A stretch of 9,115 nucleotides of DNA from CAYFXA01 sp964347135 (GTDB taxonomy: Bacteria > Patescibacteriota > Microgenomatia > PFEM01 > JAHIFH01), in contig CAYFXA010000012.1 in NCBI GenBank assembly GCA_964347135.1, positions 1 to 9,115 on the forward strand, written 5' to 3'. Below the pieces are notes generated by a model. It was not told the origin of the DNA. It did not search any database and was given only the letters and a program-made list of their open reading frames with translations. The position numbers and the translations under genes are program-made. Below are positions 1-6,185 of the stretch, piece by piece (the stretch's first letter is position 1; every line of letters starts with the position of its first letter).

Positions 1-524
1 CAATCAGAAACAGCTAAATAGCGAAGGGTTTGCTGAATTTCTTTCAAAAAATCTCTTGCTTCCCAGGGACTTCTTATATCTGGTTCAGTCACAATCTCTA
101 AAAGAGGCACTCCTGACCGATTAAAATCAATCAAAGTTGATTTTCCGGCGTGAATTAACTTTGCCGTGTCCTCTTCAAGATGAACCCGCTTAACCCGGAT
201 TTTACCAATCTTTCCTTTTACCCCAAAAGGCAAATCATATTGGCTGATTTGAAAGCCTTTAGGAAGGTCAGGATAAAAATAATTCTTCCGATCAAATTTG
301 GAAAATGAAAGAGTCTGACAACCAAAAGCCATGCCCACCAAAAGAGACCATTCAATCGCCTTTTTGTTAGCCACTGGCAAAGCTCCAGGTAGGCCCAAAC
401 AGACCGGACAGACATGGGTGTTTGGTTGATGACCAAAATAATCAGTTGAGCAGCCGCAAAACATTTTTGAACGGGTCTGTAACTCAACGTGAATTTCAAG
501 ACCGATGATAGATTCGTAAGACAT
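1..524 (-). CDS. gatB: GatB, Asp/Glu-tRNA amidotransferase subunit B (N-terminal part, cut by window edge)
   Basis: GatB is the tRNA-binding kinase subunit of the GatCAB amidotransferase. It phosphorylates Glu or Asp mischarged on tRNA(Gln)/tRNA(Asn) and amidates it with ammonia delivered from GatA. The first 174 codons are visible and the frame is open to base 1; the family is usually about 480 residues, so roughly a third is seen. The N-terminus is typical: MSYESIIGLEIHVEL, then FCGC and CPVCLG, whose four Cys (23, 25, 39, 42) form the zinc site known in the family, then FYPDLPKGFQISQYD, HLEEDTAK and RSGVPLLEIVTEPD. The ATG at 524-522 gives exactly the family N-terminus. It lies inside the 3' end of the MFS gene (29-nt overlap) with no clear Shine-Dalgarno, suggesting translational coupling. 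Identification is very secure. Confidence 0.97.
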   Translation of the reverse strand, partial: MSYESIIGLEIHVELQTRSKMFCGCSTDYFGHQPNTHVCPVCLGLPGALPVANKKAIEWSLLVGMAFGCQTLSFSKFDRKNYFYPDLPKGFQISQYDLPFGVKGKIGKIRVKRVHLEEDTAKLIHAGKSTLIDFNRSGVPLLEIVTEPDIRSPWEARDFLKEIQQTLRYLAVSD

Positions 525-1734
525 ATTTTTTTCTAAGACTGAATAAGCCTAAAATGAAAACAAACAGGCTAATAATCAAAACAATCCAGGTAACCCCCAT
601 CAAATCAACCAGCGCGGCAGTAACAAAAACAGGAATGGCAGCCGCAACGGTCACCAAAGCCCCCAGGACTCCAAAAACACGCCCACGAACATCAAAGCGA
701 GTGTTCTCTTGAAGCAGGGTTTGGGCGGGTATATTGACCATAATCGAGGTCATTCCTAAGGCAATCATCGTGACAAAAGCAAAAAAGGTAGCCATCGTGA
801 CTCGGGGAACAATCAAAGCCAGAGACATTAAGCCAAAAGCAGACCCAAAAATTCCTATGGTAATGAGAATTCTTTTGCCCAGCCTCTTAATTGACCTTTC
901 AACCAGAATACTTCCCAAAACCGCTCCTATTCCTGCGGGAAGAATTAAAATCAGACCAGCATCACGAATGTCAATGCCTAAAACATTTTGGGAATATGAA
1001 GGAAAAAGAATCACCACTGTCGCCAAAAAGATTTGGGTGAGAACATAAAGACCAATAGGAATTAATACTCGGGGTTCATTTTTTATAAACTCATAACCTT
1101 CCTTAACATCTTTAGCAATTTCTCCAAAGCCTTTCTCAACATCCCACCTTCTCCTGGGTTCATCCTTGGGCAAGAGGTAGGTTGCCAAGGTAGCAATAAA
1201 AAGGAAAATTGAAGCCAGAACAAAAGGACTCCTTTGCCCCAAAGCTTTAATCACTGGACCCCCCATTGAATAGCCAACTAGGAAAGCTCCGTGAAGAGTA
1301 AAAAAGAAAAAACTGTTGGCAGCGGGAAAGTGTTCTTTTTTAACCAGAGCTGGCAAACTGGCTGCCTGGGCTGGATTAAAAAACTCATCACAAATCGAAT
1401 AAAGCAAAACAATCGAATAAATAGGCCAAACTTTAACACCCACGCCAAGATAAAGCAAAACAATTAAAGATTGAGAAAGATTGGTGAAGAGTAAAACCTT
1501 TCTCTTGCTCCAAAGGTCAATAAAAGCGCCAGCAAAAAGACCAAGAAACAATGAAGGAGCAACATAAAGTGCCAAAAGCAAACCCACTGCCACCGTTGAC
1601 CCCGTTGCCTCGTAAACCTTAATAATTAAAATAAAGTTGAGCATGTTGGCTGTTAATTGAGAAAGAGCCTGAGAAATCCAAAGCTTCAAGAAATCCCGGT
1701 TTTTCAAAACAGCTAAAAAGGTGGTTTTTGTCAT
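496..1734 (-). CDS. MFS transporter, MFS_3/EntS-like exporter
   Basis: A 412-residue polytopic membrane protein of the major facilitator superfamily, probably a proton-driven exporter; the substrate cannot be read from sequence. Hydrophobic segments run throughout in a 10-12 helix pattern with a cytoplasmic loop at about 190-220 (DEPRRRWDVEKGFGEI). The MFS motif A-like loop is GAFIDLWSKRK (69-79). FNPAQAASLPALV...AAN (119-140) and LLQENTRFDVRGRVFG (340-355) resemble the EntS/MFS_3 branch. The start ATG at 1734-1732 overlaps the gatA stop by one base (TAATG), with no Shine-Dalgarno. The 3' end runs 29 nt into gatB, and the last about nine residues (VLRIYHRS region) are encoded in the overlap. 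Its place between gatA and gatB is unusual, and no direct role in tRNA amidation is known for such proteins. The family is sure; the function is not. Confidence 0.9.
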   Translation of the reverse strand: MTKTTFLAVLKNRDFLKLWISQALSQLTANMLNFILIIKVYEATGSTVAVGLLLALYVAPSLFLGLFAGAFIDLWSKRKVLLFTNLSQSLIVLLYLGVGVKVWPIYSIVLLYSICDEFFNPAQAASLPALVKKEHFPAANSFFFFTLHGAFLVGYSMGGPVIKALGQRSPFVLASIFLFIATLATYLLPKDEPRRRWDVEKGFGEIAKDVKEGYEFIKNEPRVLIPIGLYVLTQIFLATVVILFPSYSQNVLGIDIRDAGLILILPAGIGAVLGSILVERSIKRLGKRILITIGIFGSAFGLMSLALIVPRVTMATFFAFVTMIALGMTSIMVNIPAQTLLQENTRFDVRGRVFGVLGALVTVAAAIPVFVTAALVDLMGVTWIVLIISLFVFILGLFSLRKKYVLRIYHRS

Positions 1735-3155
1735 TAAAGTTTTGGTTTTAATTTATGCCACTTAGTGGCTTGTTCGTAGGCGTAACCTACTTGAAATAAT
1801 CGCTCTTCACTAAATTGCGGTCCCAGAATTTGAATTCCAATTGGCAATTTATTAACAAATCCAGCTGGAATGGCTAAGCCTGGAATACCCGCCAAATTAG
1901 CGGTCACCGTATAAATATCAGAAAGATACATCTTTAACGGATCATCAATTCTTTCTCCCAATTTAAATGGTAGATTTGGTGAAGTTGGGGCGAAAATGAC
2001 ATCTACTTTAGCAAAGGCTTTGTCAAAATCTTCTTTAATCAAAGTTCTCACTTGCATGGCTTTAAGATAATAGGCTTCGTAATAGCCCGTGGAAAGAGTA
2101 AAAGTCCCTAACATTATCCTTCGCTTGGCTTCATCAGCAAATTTATCCCGGGGAAAGCCATATCTGATTCCATCGTAGCGAGCTAGATTCGAAGAAACTT
2201 CGGCGGGCATGATAATATAATAAACCGCGAGGGCATATTTTGTATGAGGTAAAGAAGTATTAATTACCTTCGCTCCCAGTTTCTCAAACTCTTTAATCGC
2301 CTTTTCAACCACTGCCTTAACATCTTTGTCTAATCCTTGTTGAAAATATTCTTTGGGAATGCCGATTTTTAAACCTTTAATCCCTTTTTTAAGACTTTGG
2401 GTATAATCAGGCACTTTAATTTCAAGTGTGGTGGCATCATCTGGGTCTTTCCCAGCGGTTATGCTTAAGATTAAAGCGGCATCAGCAACGTCTTGAGTGA
2501 TATGGCCAATTGAATCAAGAGAGGAAGCCATGGCAATAATCCCGTAACGAGAAACGCGCCCATAAGTGGGTTTCAAGCCAACAAGATTACAAAAAGAGGA
2601 AGGTAACCTGATTGACCCCCCTGTATCAGTCCCTGAAGCAGCCAGACACATATTTGCTGCCACGGCTGCGCCCGAACCACTACTTGAACCACCAGGAACA
2701 CGTTTTAGATTCCAAGGGTTTTTTGTTGCTCCATAATCAGAATTTTCCCCTGAAGAGCCATGAGCCCAAGCATCCATATTCAATTTACCCAAAATTATTG
2801 CTCCTGCCTTTTTCACTCTTTTCACAGAAGTTGCATCATAAACAGGGATATAATCATCTAAAACCTTTGCGCCAGCAGTAGTTCTAATTCCCTTGGTTGA
2901 GTAAATGTCTTTAATGCCAATCGGTATGCCTAAAAGCGGTTTTTCATTAAAAACAGGCAAATTTTTTTTAATGATTTCATCCGCCTTTTCAGCTTGGGCA
3001 ATTGCCTGGTTTTCACAAAGGGTAACAAAGGCATTTATCTTTTTATCGTGTTTTTTAATTTGCTGTAAACAAGCCCTAGTTAATTCAACCGAAGAAAATT
3101 CTTTTTTCTTCAAACCCTCTAATGCTTTTTTAATGGTAAATTGATTTAAATGCAT
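1734..3155 (-). CDS. gatA: GatA, Asp/Glu-tRNA amidotransferase subunit A (glutaminase)
   Basis: GatA releases ammonia from glutamine and channels it to GatB for amidation of misacylated tRNA(Gln)/tRNA(Asn). The 473-residue protein has the amidase-signature fold over its whole length. The Ser-cisSer-Lys catalytic triad is visible: Lys82 in GIPIGIKD, cis-Ser157 in VPGGSSSGSGAAVAA and nucleophile Ser181 in GTDTGGSIRLPSS; the spacings match S. aureus GatA (79/154/178). Further family blocks are LGKLNMDAWAHGSSGENS, LKPTYGRVSRYG and NLAGIPGLAIPAGF. The length is slightly short but complete. The start follows the gatC stop with no gap (TAAATG) and is preceded by GAGGAG nine bases upstream, the clearest Shine-Dalgarno in this operon. 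The cis-Ser loop reads GGSSSGSG rather than the common GGSSGGSA, with all catalytic residues kept. Confidence 0.98.
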   Translation of the reverse strand: MHLNQFTIKKALEGLKKKEFSSVELTRACLQQIKKHDKKINAFVTLCENQAIAQAEKADEIIKKNLPVFNEKPLLGIPIGIKDIYSTKGIRTTAGAKVLDDYIPVYDATSVKRVKKAGAIILGKLNMDAWAHGSSGENSDYGATKNPWNLKRVPGGSSSGSGAAVAANMCLAASGTDTGGSIRLPSSFCNLVGLKPTYGRVSRYGIIAMASSLDSIGHITQDVADAALILSITAGKDPDDATTLEIKVPDYTQSLKKGIKGLKIGIPKEYFQQGLDKDVKAVVEKAIKEFEKLGAKVINTSLPHTKYALAVYYIIMPAEVSSNLARYDGIRYGFPRDKFADEAKRRIMLGTFTLSTGYYEAYYLKAMQVRTLIKEDFDKAFAKVDVIFAPTSPNLPFKLGERIDDPLKMYLSDIYTVTANLAGIPGLAIPAGFVNKLPIGIQILGPQFSEERLFQVGYAYEQATKWHKLKPKL

Positions 3156-3449
3156 TTAAGTAATCTCCTCAAAAATGGCTTTGATTTTAAACATGCCTTT
3201 TTCCGTGTTTTTACCTCCAGAAAGAACCTCTTTTTGGGAAAGAGAAGGTTTTGATTTATCCTCTCGGAAAACGTTTTCTAAGCCTGTTACCTGACTTGTG
3301 GGTTGAATTTTTTTGGTATTTAACTCATTTAATTGCTCAATGTACTCCAAAACCTCTGAAAGTTGTTTCTTAAACCTATTTATTTCAACTGAAGTAAGTT
3401 TCAAATTAGCCAGTTTGGCGATGTGTTTAACTTGGTTTTTGTTCAACAT
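3156..3449 (-). CDS. gatC: GatC, Asp/Glu-tRNA amidotransferase subunit C
   Basis: GatC is the small subunit that wraps around and stabilises the GatA-GatB interface. The 97-residue length is normal for the family (about 95). Recognisable blocks are VKHIAKLANLKLT (7-19), FKKQLSEVLEYIEQLNELNT (26-45), the family hallmark PTSQVTGLENVFREDKSKPSLS (50-71) and the C-terminal GMFKIKAIFEE. The start ATG at 3449-3447 lies within the last codons of polX (overlap ATGTTGA, 7 nt) with no Shine-Dalgarno, so coupled re-initiation after polX is likely. The stop abuts gatA directly. The family assignment is secure. Confidence 0.97.
   Translation of the reverse strand: MLNKNQVKHIAKLANLKLTSVEINRFKKQLSEVLEYIEQLNELNTKKIQPTSQVTGLENVFREDKSKPSLSQKEVLSGGKNTEKGMFKIKAIFEEIT
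3165..3170 (-). promoter_or_regulatory. Shine-Dalgarno site of gatA
   Basis: GAGGAG on the minus strand lies nine bases before the gatA ATG, inside the last codons of gatC. It is the only strong ribosome binding site among the internal genes of the polX-gat operon, so gatA can be initiated independently while its neighbours seem to depend on coupling. Confidence 0.75.
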
Positions 3450-5221
3450 AAAAGTTTTTTTATTTGACTACAGCTTAAGGTATTAATTATATCCTTTTTT
3501 TGCGCCCAACCACGTCTGGCAACAGAAACACCATACTCCATTAAAACCATTTCTTCTAATGTATGGGCATCAGAATTAATTGCCATTTTCACACCATTTT
3601 TCACAGCCTCACGAACAAGATAATCTGGCAAATCTAATCTTGTTGGCCAAGCACTAATTTCCAACCATTTTTTGTTTTTTCTACAATAATTAAATATTTT
3701 ATCCCAATCAAGTTCCATGCCTTCTCTTTGGTGGATCATTCTGGTTGTAGGATGGCCTAAAATTTTTGCTTTAGGATGTTTTAACCCTGCCAAAATTCTT
3801 TCAGTGGCCTTATTTTTGGATTGACGAAAACTGCCGTGAATAGAAACAACAGCGTAATCCAAATAATCAAAACCTTTTTCAGGCATGGCTAAGCTCCCAT
3901 CCGGACGAATATCAATTTCCAAGCTATTGAATAAATAAACTGTACGAGTAAGTTTTTTGTTCGAGGACTTAAATTGTTCGACAGTATCTTTTTTTCTCTT
4001 CAATATGTTAATAATTTGTTTTTCGGTGTGTTTGCTTATACTCGGATTATGTTCTGCTATTCCCACATATTGGTAACCCATTTCTTTTGCTTTAACTACT
4101 ATTTCTTTTATTGAGGCGCTTCCCAAATCATGGCTTGGTTCTATAGGATAATTTGAGTGAATGTGTAAATCTCCTTTAATTTCTTTTAGTTTTATTAGTT
4201 TTGGTATTTGCCCCTTTTGAGCTGCTTCAATCTCGCCCGCATCTTCTCTTAGTTCTGGGGGTATCCATTCCAAGCCTAGCTCTTTATAGAATTTTTCTTC
4301 GGTATCATATTTTTTCACACTCTTTTTACTCTTAATTCCGTATTCAGAAAGGCTCAAACCCTTTTTTTGAGCAATTTCTCTTAAATGAATATTATGTTGT
4401 TTTGAGCCCGTGTAATGCTGTAATAAAGCTCCATAAGCTTCAGGAGCCATTGTTTTAAGGTCAATTTGACGATTATCTCTGGTAACAATTCTGGCAGTAT
4501 TGCCTCCAGCAGCAACAACCTCTTTTATTTTCGGATAACGACAAAAGTGCTTTATAACTTCACCAGGTTTTTTGGTGGCAACACCAAAATCTAAGTCACC
4601 CACGGTGGCGGCTCGTCTTCTCATGCTACCCAGTGGATCGATTCGCTTGATATGGGGACATTGCTTCATATAATCAATCATCTCTTTGGCTAACTCGCCA
4701 GCAAAAGGTAAAGTCATTCTTTGACCTTCCTTACCTCTTTTGCCAACATCTCCTAATCCTTCAAGAATGGCTTTTTCTGATTCCTCGGCAAAACCTTCAA
4801 TTTGGCGAATTTGCCCAGCCTTAGCAGCCTTTTTTAGCCTATTTATCGCCCCTTTCGATGAGGTAATTTTTAATTCTTTGCTTAACTTATAAGCCGTTTT
4901 GGCGCCAACACCAGGAATTTTTAAAAACTCAAACATGGCTGGGGGAAACTCCCCCATAACTTTTTCGAAGTGTTTTGCTTTACCAGTGCGGAAGAGTTCA
5001 TCAAGATAGGCAGCAATTGATTTGCCCACTCCCGGAAGAGTTTCTAACTTATTGTCATCCCAAAGGTCTTTAAGACTGCTGGTTGCGTGTTCGACTGATG
5101 CCGCTGCTTCTTCATAAGCCTTGACCCTAAATTGCTGGTCGCCTTTTATTTGATAAGCTGTTGCCATGCCTTTAAGCAATTGAGCAATCTCTTGATTACT
5201 CATTTTTTTACTCATTTTCAT
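3443..5221 (-). CDS. polX: DNA polymerase/3'-5' exonuclease PolX
   Basis: A family X DNA polymerase fused to a PHP phosphoesterase, used in gap filling and base-excision repair; it acts in the cytoplasm on DNA. The 592-residue length is normal for bacterial PolX (about 570). Order: N-terminal 8-kDa-like helical domain with helix-hairpin-helix elements (LPGVGKSIAAYL 62-73, IPGVGAKTAYKL 102-113); palm with GSMRRRAATVGDLDF (198-212; Asp209, Asp211) and third Asp254 in RQIDLKT; thumb with YTGSKQHNIHLRE (270-282); PHP domain with GDLHIHS (H353, H355), EHN (H391), SLEIDIRPDG (E435, D437), SIHGSF (H462), GHPTTR (H490) and NSDAH (D551, H553). The usual SDG after the HxH motif is replaced by YPIEPSHD. 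Three in-frame ATGs (5221, 5215, 5203) are candidates and none has a Shine-Dalgarno; conservation begins at MSNQEIA, so the start is uncertain. It heads the gat operon. Confidence 0.96.
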   Translation of the reverse strand: MKMSKKMSNQEIAQLLKGMATAYQIKGDQQFRVKAYEEAAASVEHATSSLKDLWDDNKLETLPGVGKSIAAYLDELFRTGKAKHFEKVMGEFPPAMFEFLKIPGVGAKTAYKLSKELKITSSKGAINRLKKAAKAGQIRQIEGFAEESEKAILEGLGDVGKRGKEGQRMTLPFAGELAKEMIDYMKQCPHIKRIDPLGSMRRRAATVGDLDFGVATKKPGEVIKHFCRYPKIKEVVAAGGNTARIVTRDNRQIDLKTMAPEAYGALLQHYTGSKQHNIHLREIAQKKGLSLSEYGIKSKKSVKKYDTEEKFYKELGLEWIPPELREDAGEIEAAQKGQIPKLIKLKEIKGDLHIHSNYPIEPSHDLGSASIKEIVVKAKEMGYQYVGIAEHNPSISKHTEKQIINILKRKKDTVEQFKSSNKKLTRTVYLFNSLEIDIRPDGSLAMPEKGFDYLDYAVVSIHGSFRQSKNKATERILAGLKHPKAKILGHPTTRMIHQREGMELDWDKIFNYCRKNKKWLEISAWPTRLDLPDYLVREAVKNGVKMAINSDAHTLEEMVLMEYGVSVARRGWAQKKDIINTLSCSQIKKLLC

Positions 5222-5235
5222 GGTAGGTCAATAAT

Positions 5236-5263
5236 ATCATATCGATTGACTAAGGAACAGTAA
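5236..5263 (-). promoter_or_regulatory. Possible promoter of the polX-gat operon
   Basis: On the minus strand TATGAT (5241-5236, five of six to the sigma70 -10 consensus) lies 16 bases after a poor -35 candidate, TTACTG (5263-5258). Transcription would start near 5229, leaving a leader under ten bases before the first polX ATG. The -35 match is weak, so this is tentative. Confidence 0.35.
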
Positions 5264-5274
5264 TTTGCTACTAT
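5246..5274 (+). promoter_or_regulatory. Sigma70-type promoter for tRNA-Asp and the plus-strand unit
   Basis: TTGACT (5246-5251) and TACTAT (5269-5274) are separated by exactly 17 bases, close to consensus in both boxes. Predicted start is near 5281, only about three bases before the mature 5' end of tRNA-Asp. It interleaves with the possible minus-strand polX promoter in the same 60-base gap. Confidence 0.75.
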
Positions 5275-5283
5275 AGGCAAGGT

Positions 5284-5358
5284 GGGGCTGTAGCTCAGTC
5301 GGATTAGAGCGTCTGCCTGTCACGCAGAAGGTCGCGAGTTCGAGTCTCGTCAGCCCCG
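5284..5358 (+). tRNA. tRNA-Asp(GTC)
   Basis: A complete cloverleaf: acceptor GGGGCTG (5284-5290) pairs with CAGCCCC (5351-5357), discriminator G5358; D-stem GCTC/GAGC with GG in the loop; anticodon stem TCTGC/GCAGA with loop CTGTCAC, giving anticodon GTC at 5319-5321 (codons GAC/GAU); variable AGGTC; T-stem GCGAG/CTCGT with loop TTCGAGT. G73 fits tRNA-Asp. CCA is not encoded (CTA follows), so the CCA-adding enzyme is needed. It is the first gene of the plus unit, behind a good promoter. Confidence 0.96.
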
Positions 5359-5393
5359 CTAAAATTTATCTACTCCTGCCAAATACTGCCTAG

Positions 5394-5401
5394 AAAGGAG
5401 G
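5394..5401 (+). promoter_or_regulatory. Strong but distant Shine-Dalgarno of the LysM gene
   Basis: AAAGGAGG is a near-perfect anti-16S match, but 16 bases separate it from the ATG at 5418 (5-9 is usual). No ATG, GTG or TTG in the same frame lies closer, because a TAG at 5391 closes the frame upstream. TTTT (5403-5406) and AAAA (5411-5414) could pair and shorten the effective distance. CTCCT at 5373-5377 could pair with AGGAG at 5396-5400 and hide the site. Confidence 0.6.
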
Positions 5402-5417
5402 TTTTTGTCTAAAAGTA

Positions 5418-5996
5418 ATGAACAACGGCAGATTAAAAAGACTTCTAAAAAGTATTAAACTTAACGAATCCACTATCAGTATGATTTTAGGCGCCCTGGT
5501 GATAATTGTTGTTGGGGCTTTAATTTTTAATTACTTCAGGGGTGTCGAGCGCCCTAAAGAAGAGGAATTAAAACCTCCAGAAGAAATAAAACTAGTTGAA
5601 GAGGAAGGAAAACTAGTTCCCGAAGGGCTTCCAATTAGCTATCAAGTTCAGAAAAGCGATGACCTTTGGACAATTGCTGAAAAATTTTATGGCTCCGGTT
5701 ATAATTGGGTTGATATTGCTCGAGAAAATCAGCTTAGCAATCCCAATCTGATTTACGTTGACCAAAAACTGACCATTCCTCGGGCAGCAGTCATTAAACC
5801 ACTAGCGGCTGAGATGACTGTCTTTGGTCCGGTAATAGAAGGTAATCAGTATGTGGTTGAAAAAGGAGACCATTTATGGGGAATTGCGGTTAGAGCTTAT
5901 GGTGATGGATTTCAGTGGACTGAATTAGCTCAAGCAAATAAGATTGCTAATCCTGATATTATTAATCCGGGAGATATTTTAACAATTCCGAGATAG
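5418..5996 (+). CDS. Membrane-anchored protein with two LysM domains
   Basis: A 192-residue envelope protein. A basic N-terminus (about 1-15) precedes one transmembrane helix (about 20-40, SMILGALVIIVVGALIF), a Glu/Pro/Lys-rich linker (44-72), then two LysM domains at about 74-121 and 144-191. Each has the LysM pattern: D-L-W-x-I-A, Y-G-x-G, W-x-x-x-A, N-P-x-x-I, L-T-I-P-R. The two copies align without gaps over about 41 residues, so they arose by duplication. LysM domains bind N-acetylglucosamine-containing glycans, so the likely role is to tether the membrane to peptidoglycan. No enzyme domain is present. The Lys/Arg-rich N-terminus predicts N-in, C-out topology. It lies between tRNA-Asp and tRNA-Gly with no clear promoter of its own, so co-transcription from the tRNA-Asp promoter is likely. 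Precise function unknown. Confidence 0.92.
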   Translation: MNNGRLKRLLKSIKLNESTISMILGALVIIVVGALIFNYFRGVERPKEEELKPPEEIKLVEEEGKLVPEGLPISYQVQKSDDLWTIAEKFYGSGYNWVDIARENQLSNPNLIYVDQKLTIPRAAVIKPLAAEMTVFGPVIEGNQYVVEKGDHLWGIAVRAYGDGFQWTELAQANKIANPDIINPGDILTIPR

Positions 5997-6023
5997 TCTG
6001 TTCAGAAAGAGATTTTGAACAGA
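5997..6023 (+). other. Hairpin between the LysM gene and tRNA-Gly
   Basis: TCTGTTCA (5997-6004) and TGAACAGA (6016-6023) form a perfect 8-bp stem. With G6005 bulged, AAA/TTT extends it by three pairs and closes on GAGA, a GNRA-type tetraloop. It starts on the base after the LysM stop codon. No T-run follows (TGGTATAGG), so it is not a standard intrinsic terminator; an mRNA 3' end protector or processing site that separates the message from the tRNAs fits better. Confidence 0.55.
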
Positions 6024-6033
6024 TGGTATAGGT

Positions 6034-6106
6034 GCGGTGGTAGTTCAGTTGGCAGAACATCTGCTTCCCAAGCAGAAGGTCGGGGGTTCAACTCCCCCCC
6101 ACCGCT
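6034..6106 (+). tRNA. tRNA-Gly(CCC)
   Basis: Acceptor GCGGTGG (6034-6040) pairs with CCACCGC (6099-6105), discriminator T6106 as usual for bacterial tRNA-Gly; D-stem GTTC/GAAC; anticodon stem TCTGC/GCAGA with loop TTCCCAA, anticodon CCC at 6067-6069 (codon GGG); T-stem GGGGG/CCCCC with loop TTCAACT. CCA is not encoded. Its anticodon stem TCTGC/GCAGA is identical to that of tRNA-Asp upstream. It is separated by six bases from tRNA-Thr, so the two are surely one transcript. Confidence 0.96.
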
Positions 6107-6112
6107 CTGTCT

Positions 6113-6184
6113 GCTGGCGTAGCTCAGTGGTAGAGCAATCGCTTCGTAAGCGGTGGGTCGGCAGTTCGAATCTGCCCGCCAGCT
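6113..6184 (+). tRNA. tRNA-Thr(CGT)
   Basis: Acceptor GCTGGCG (6113-6119) pairs with CGCCAGC (6177-6183); D-stem GCTC/GAGC; anticodon stem ATCGC/GCGGT (one U-G pair) with loop TTCGTAA, anticodon CGT at 6145-6147 (codon ACG); variable GGGTC; T-stem GGCAG/CTGCC with loop TTCGAAT. The discriminator is T6184, whereas bacterial tRNA-Thr usually has A73. No CCA is encoded. The next gene's ATG begins at 6186, leaving a single base between tRNA and start codon. Confidence 0.95.
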
Positions 6185-6185
6185 C

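Noticed and set aside
218..499. 93-codon minus-strand frame opposite the start of gatB
   Set aside because: It is a shifted frame of gatB; the gatB frame has the full conserved protein sequence.
734..1048. 104-codon plus-strand frame antisense to the MFS gene
   Set aside because: Low-complexity shadow of a coding region with clear family motifs on the other strand.
2612..3144. Two plus-strand frames antisense to gatA
   Set aside because: Shadows of gatA; no protein-like features or ribosome binding sites.
6024..6032. TGGTATAGG as an extended -10 promoter for tRNA-Gly
   Set aside because: Transcription would start about five bases inside the mature tRNA, and no suitable -35 is present.
5284..6184. 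tRNA genes as phage or island attachment sites
   Set aside because: No integrase gene, no repeated tRNA 3' end and no change in gene style on either side within the window.
6153..6185. Upstream extension of the Ig-like protein to a GTG at 6153
   Set aside because: The extra 11 codons lie inside tRNA-Thr and add nothing like a signal or conserved sequence; the ATG at 6186 gives a normal basic N-terminus before the membrane helix.
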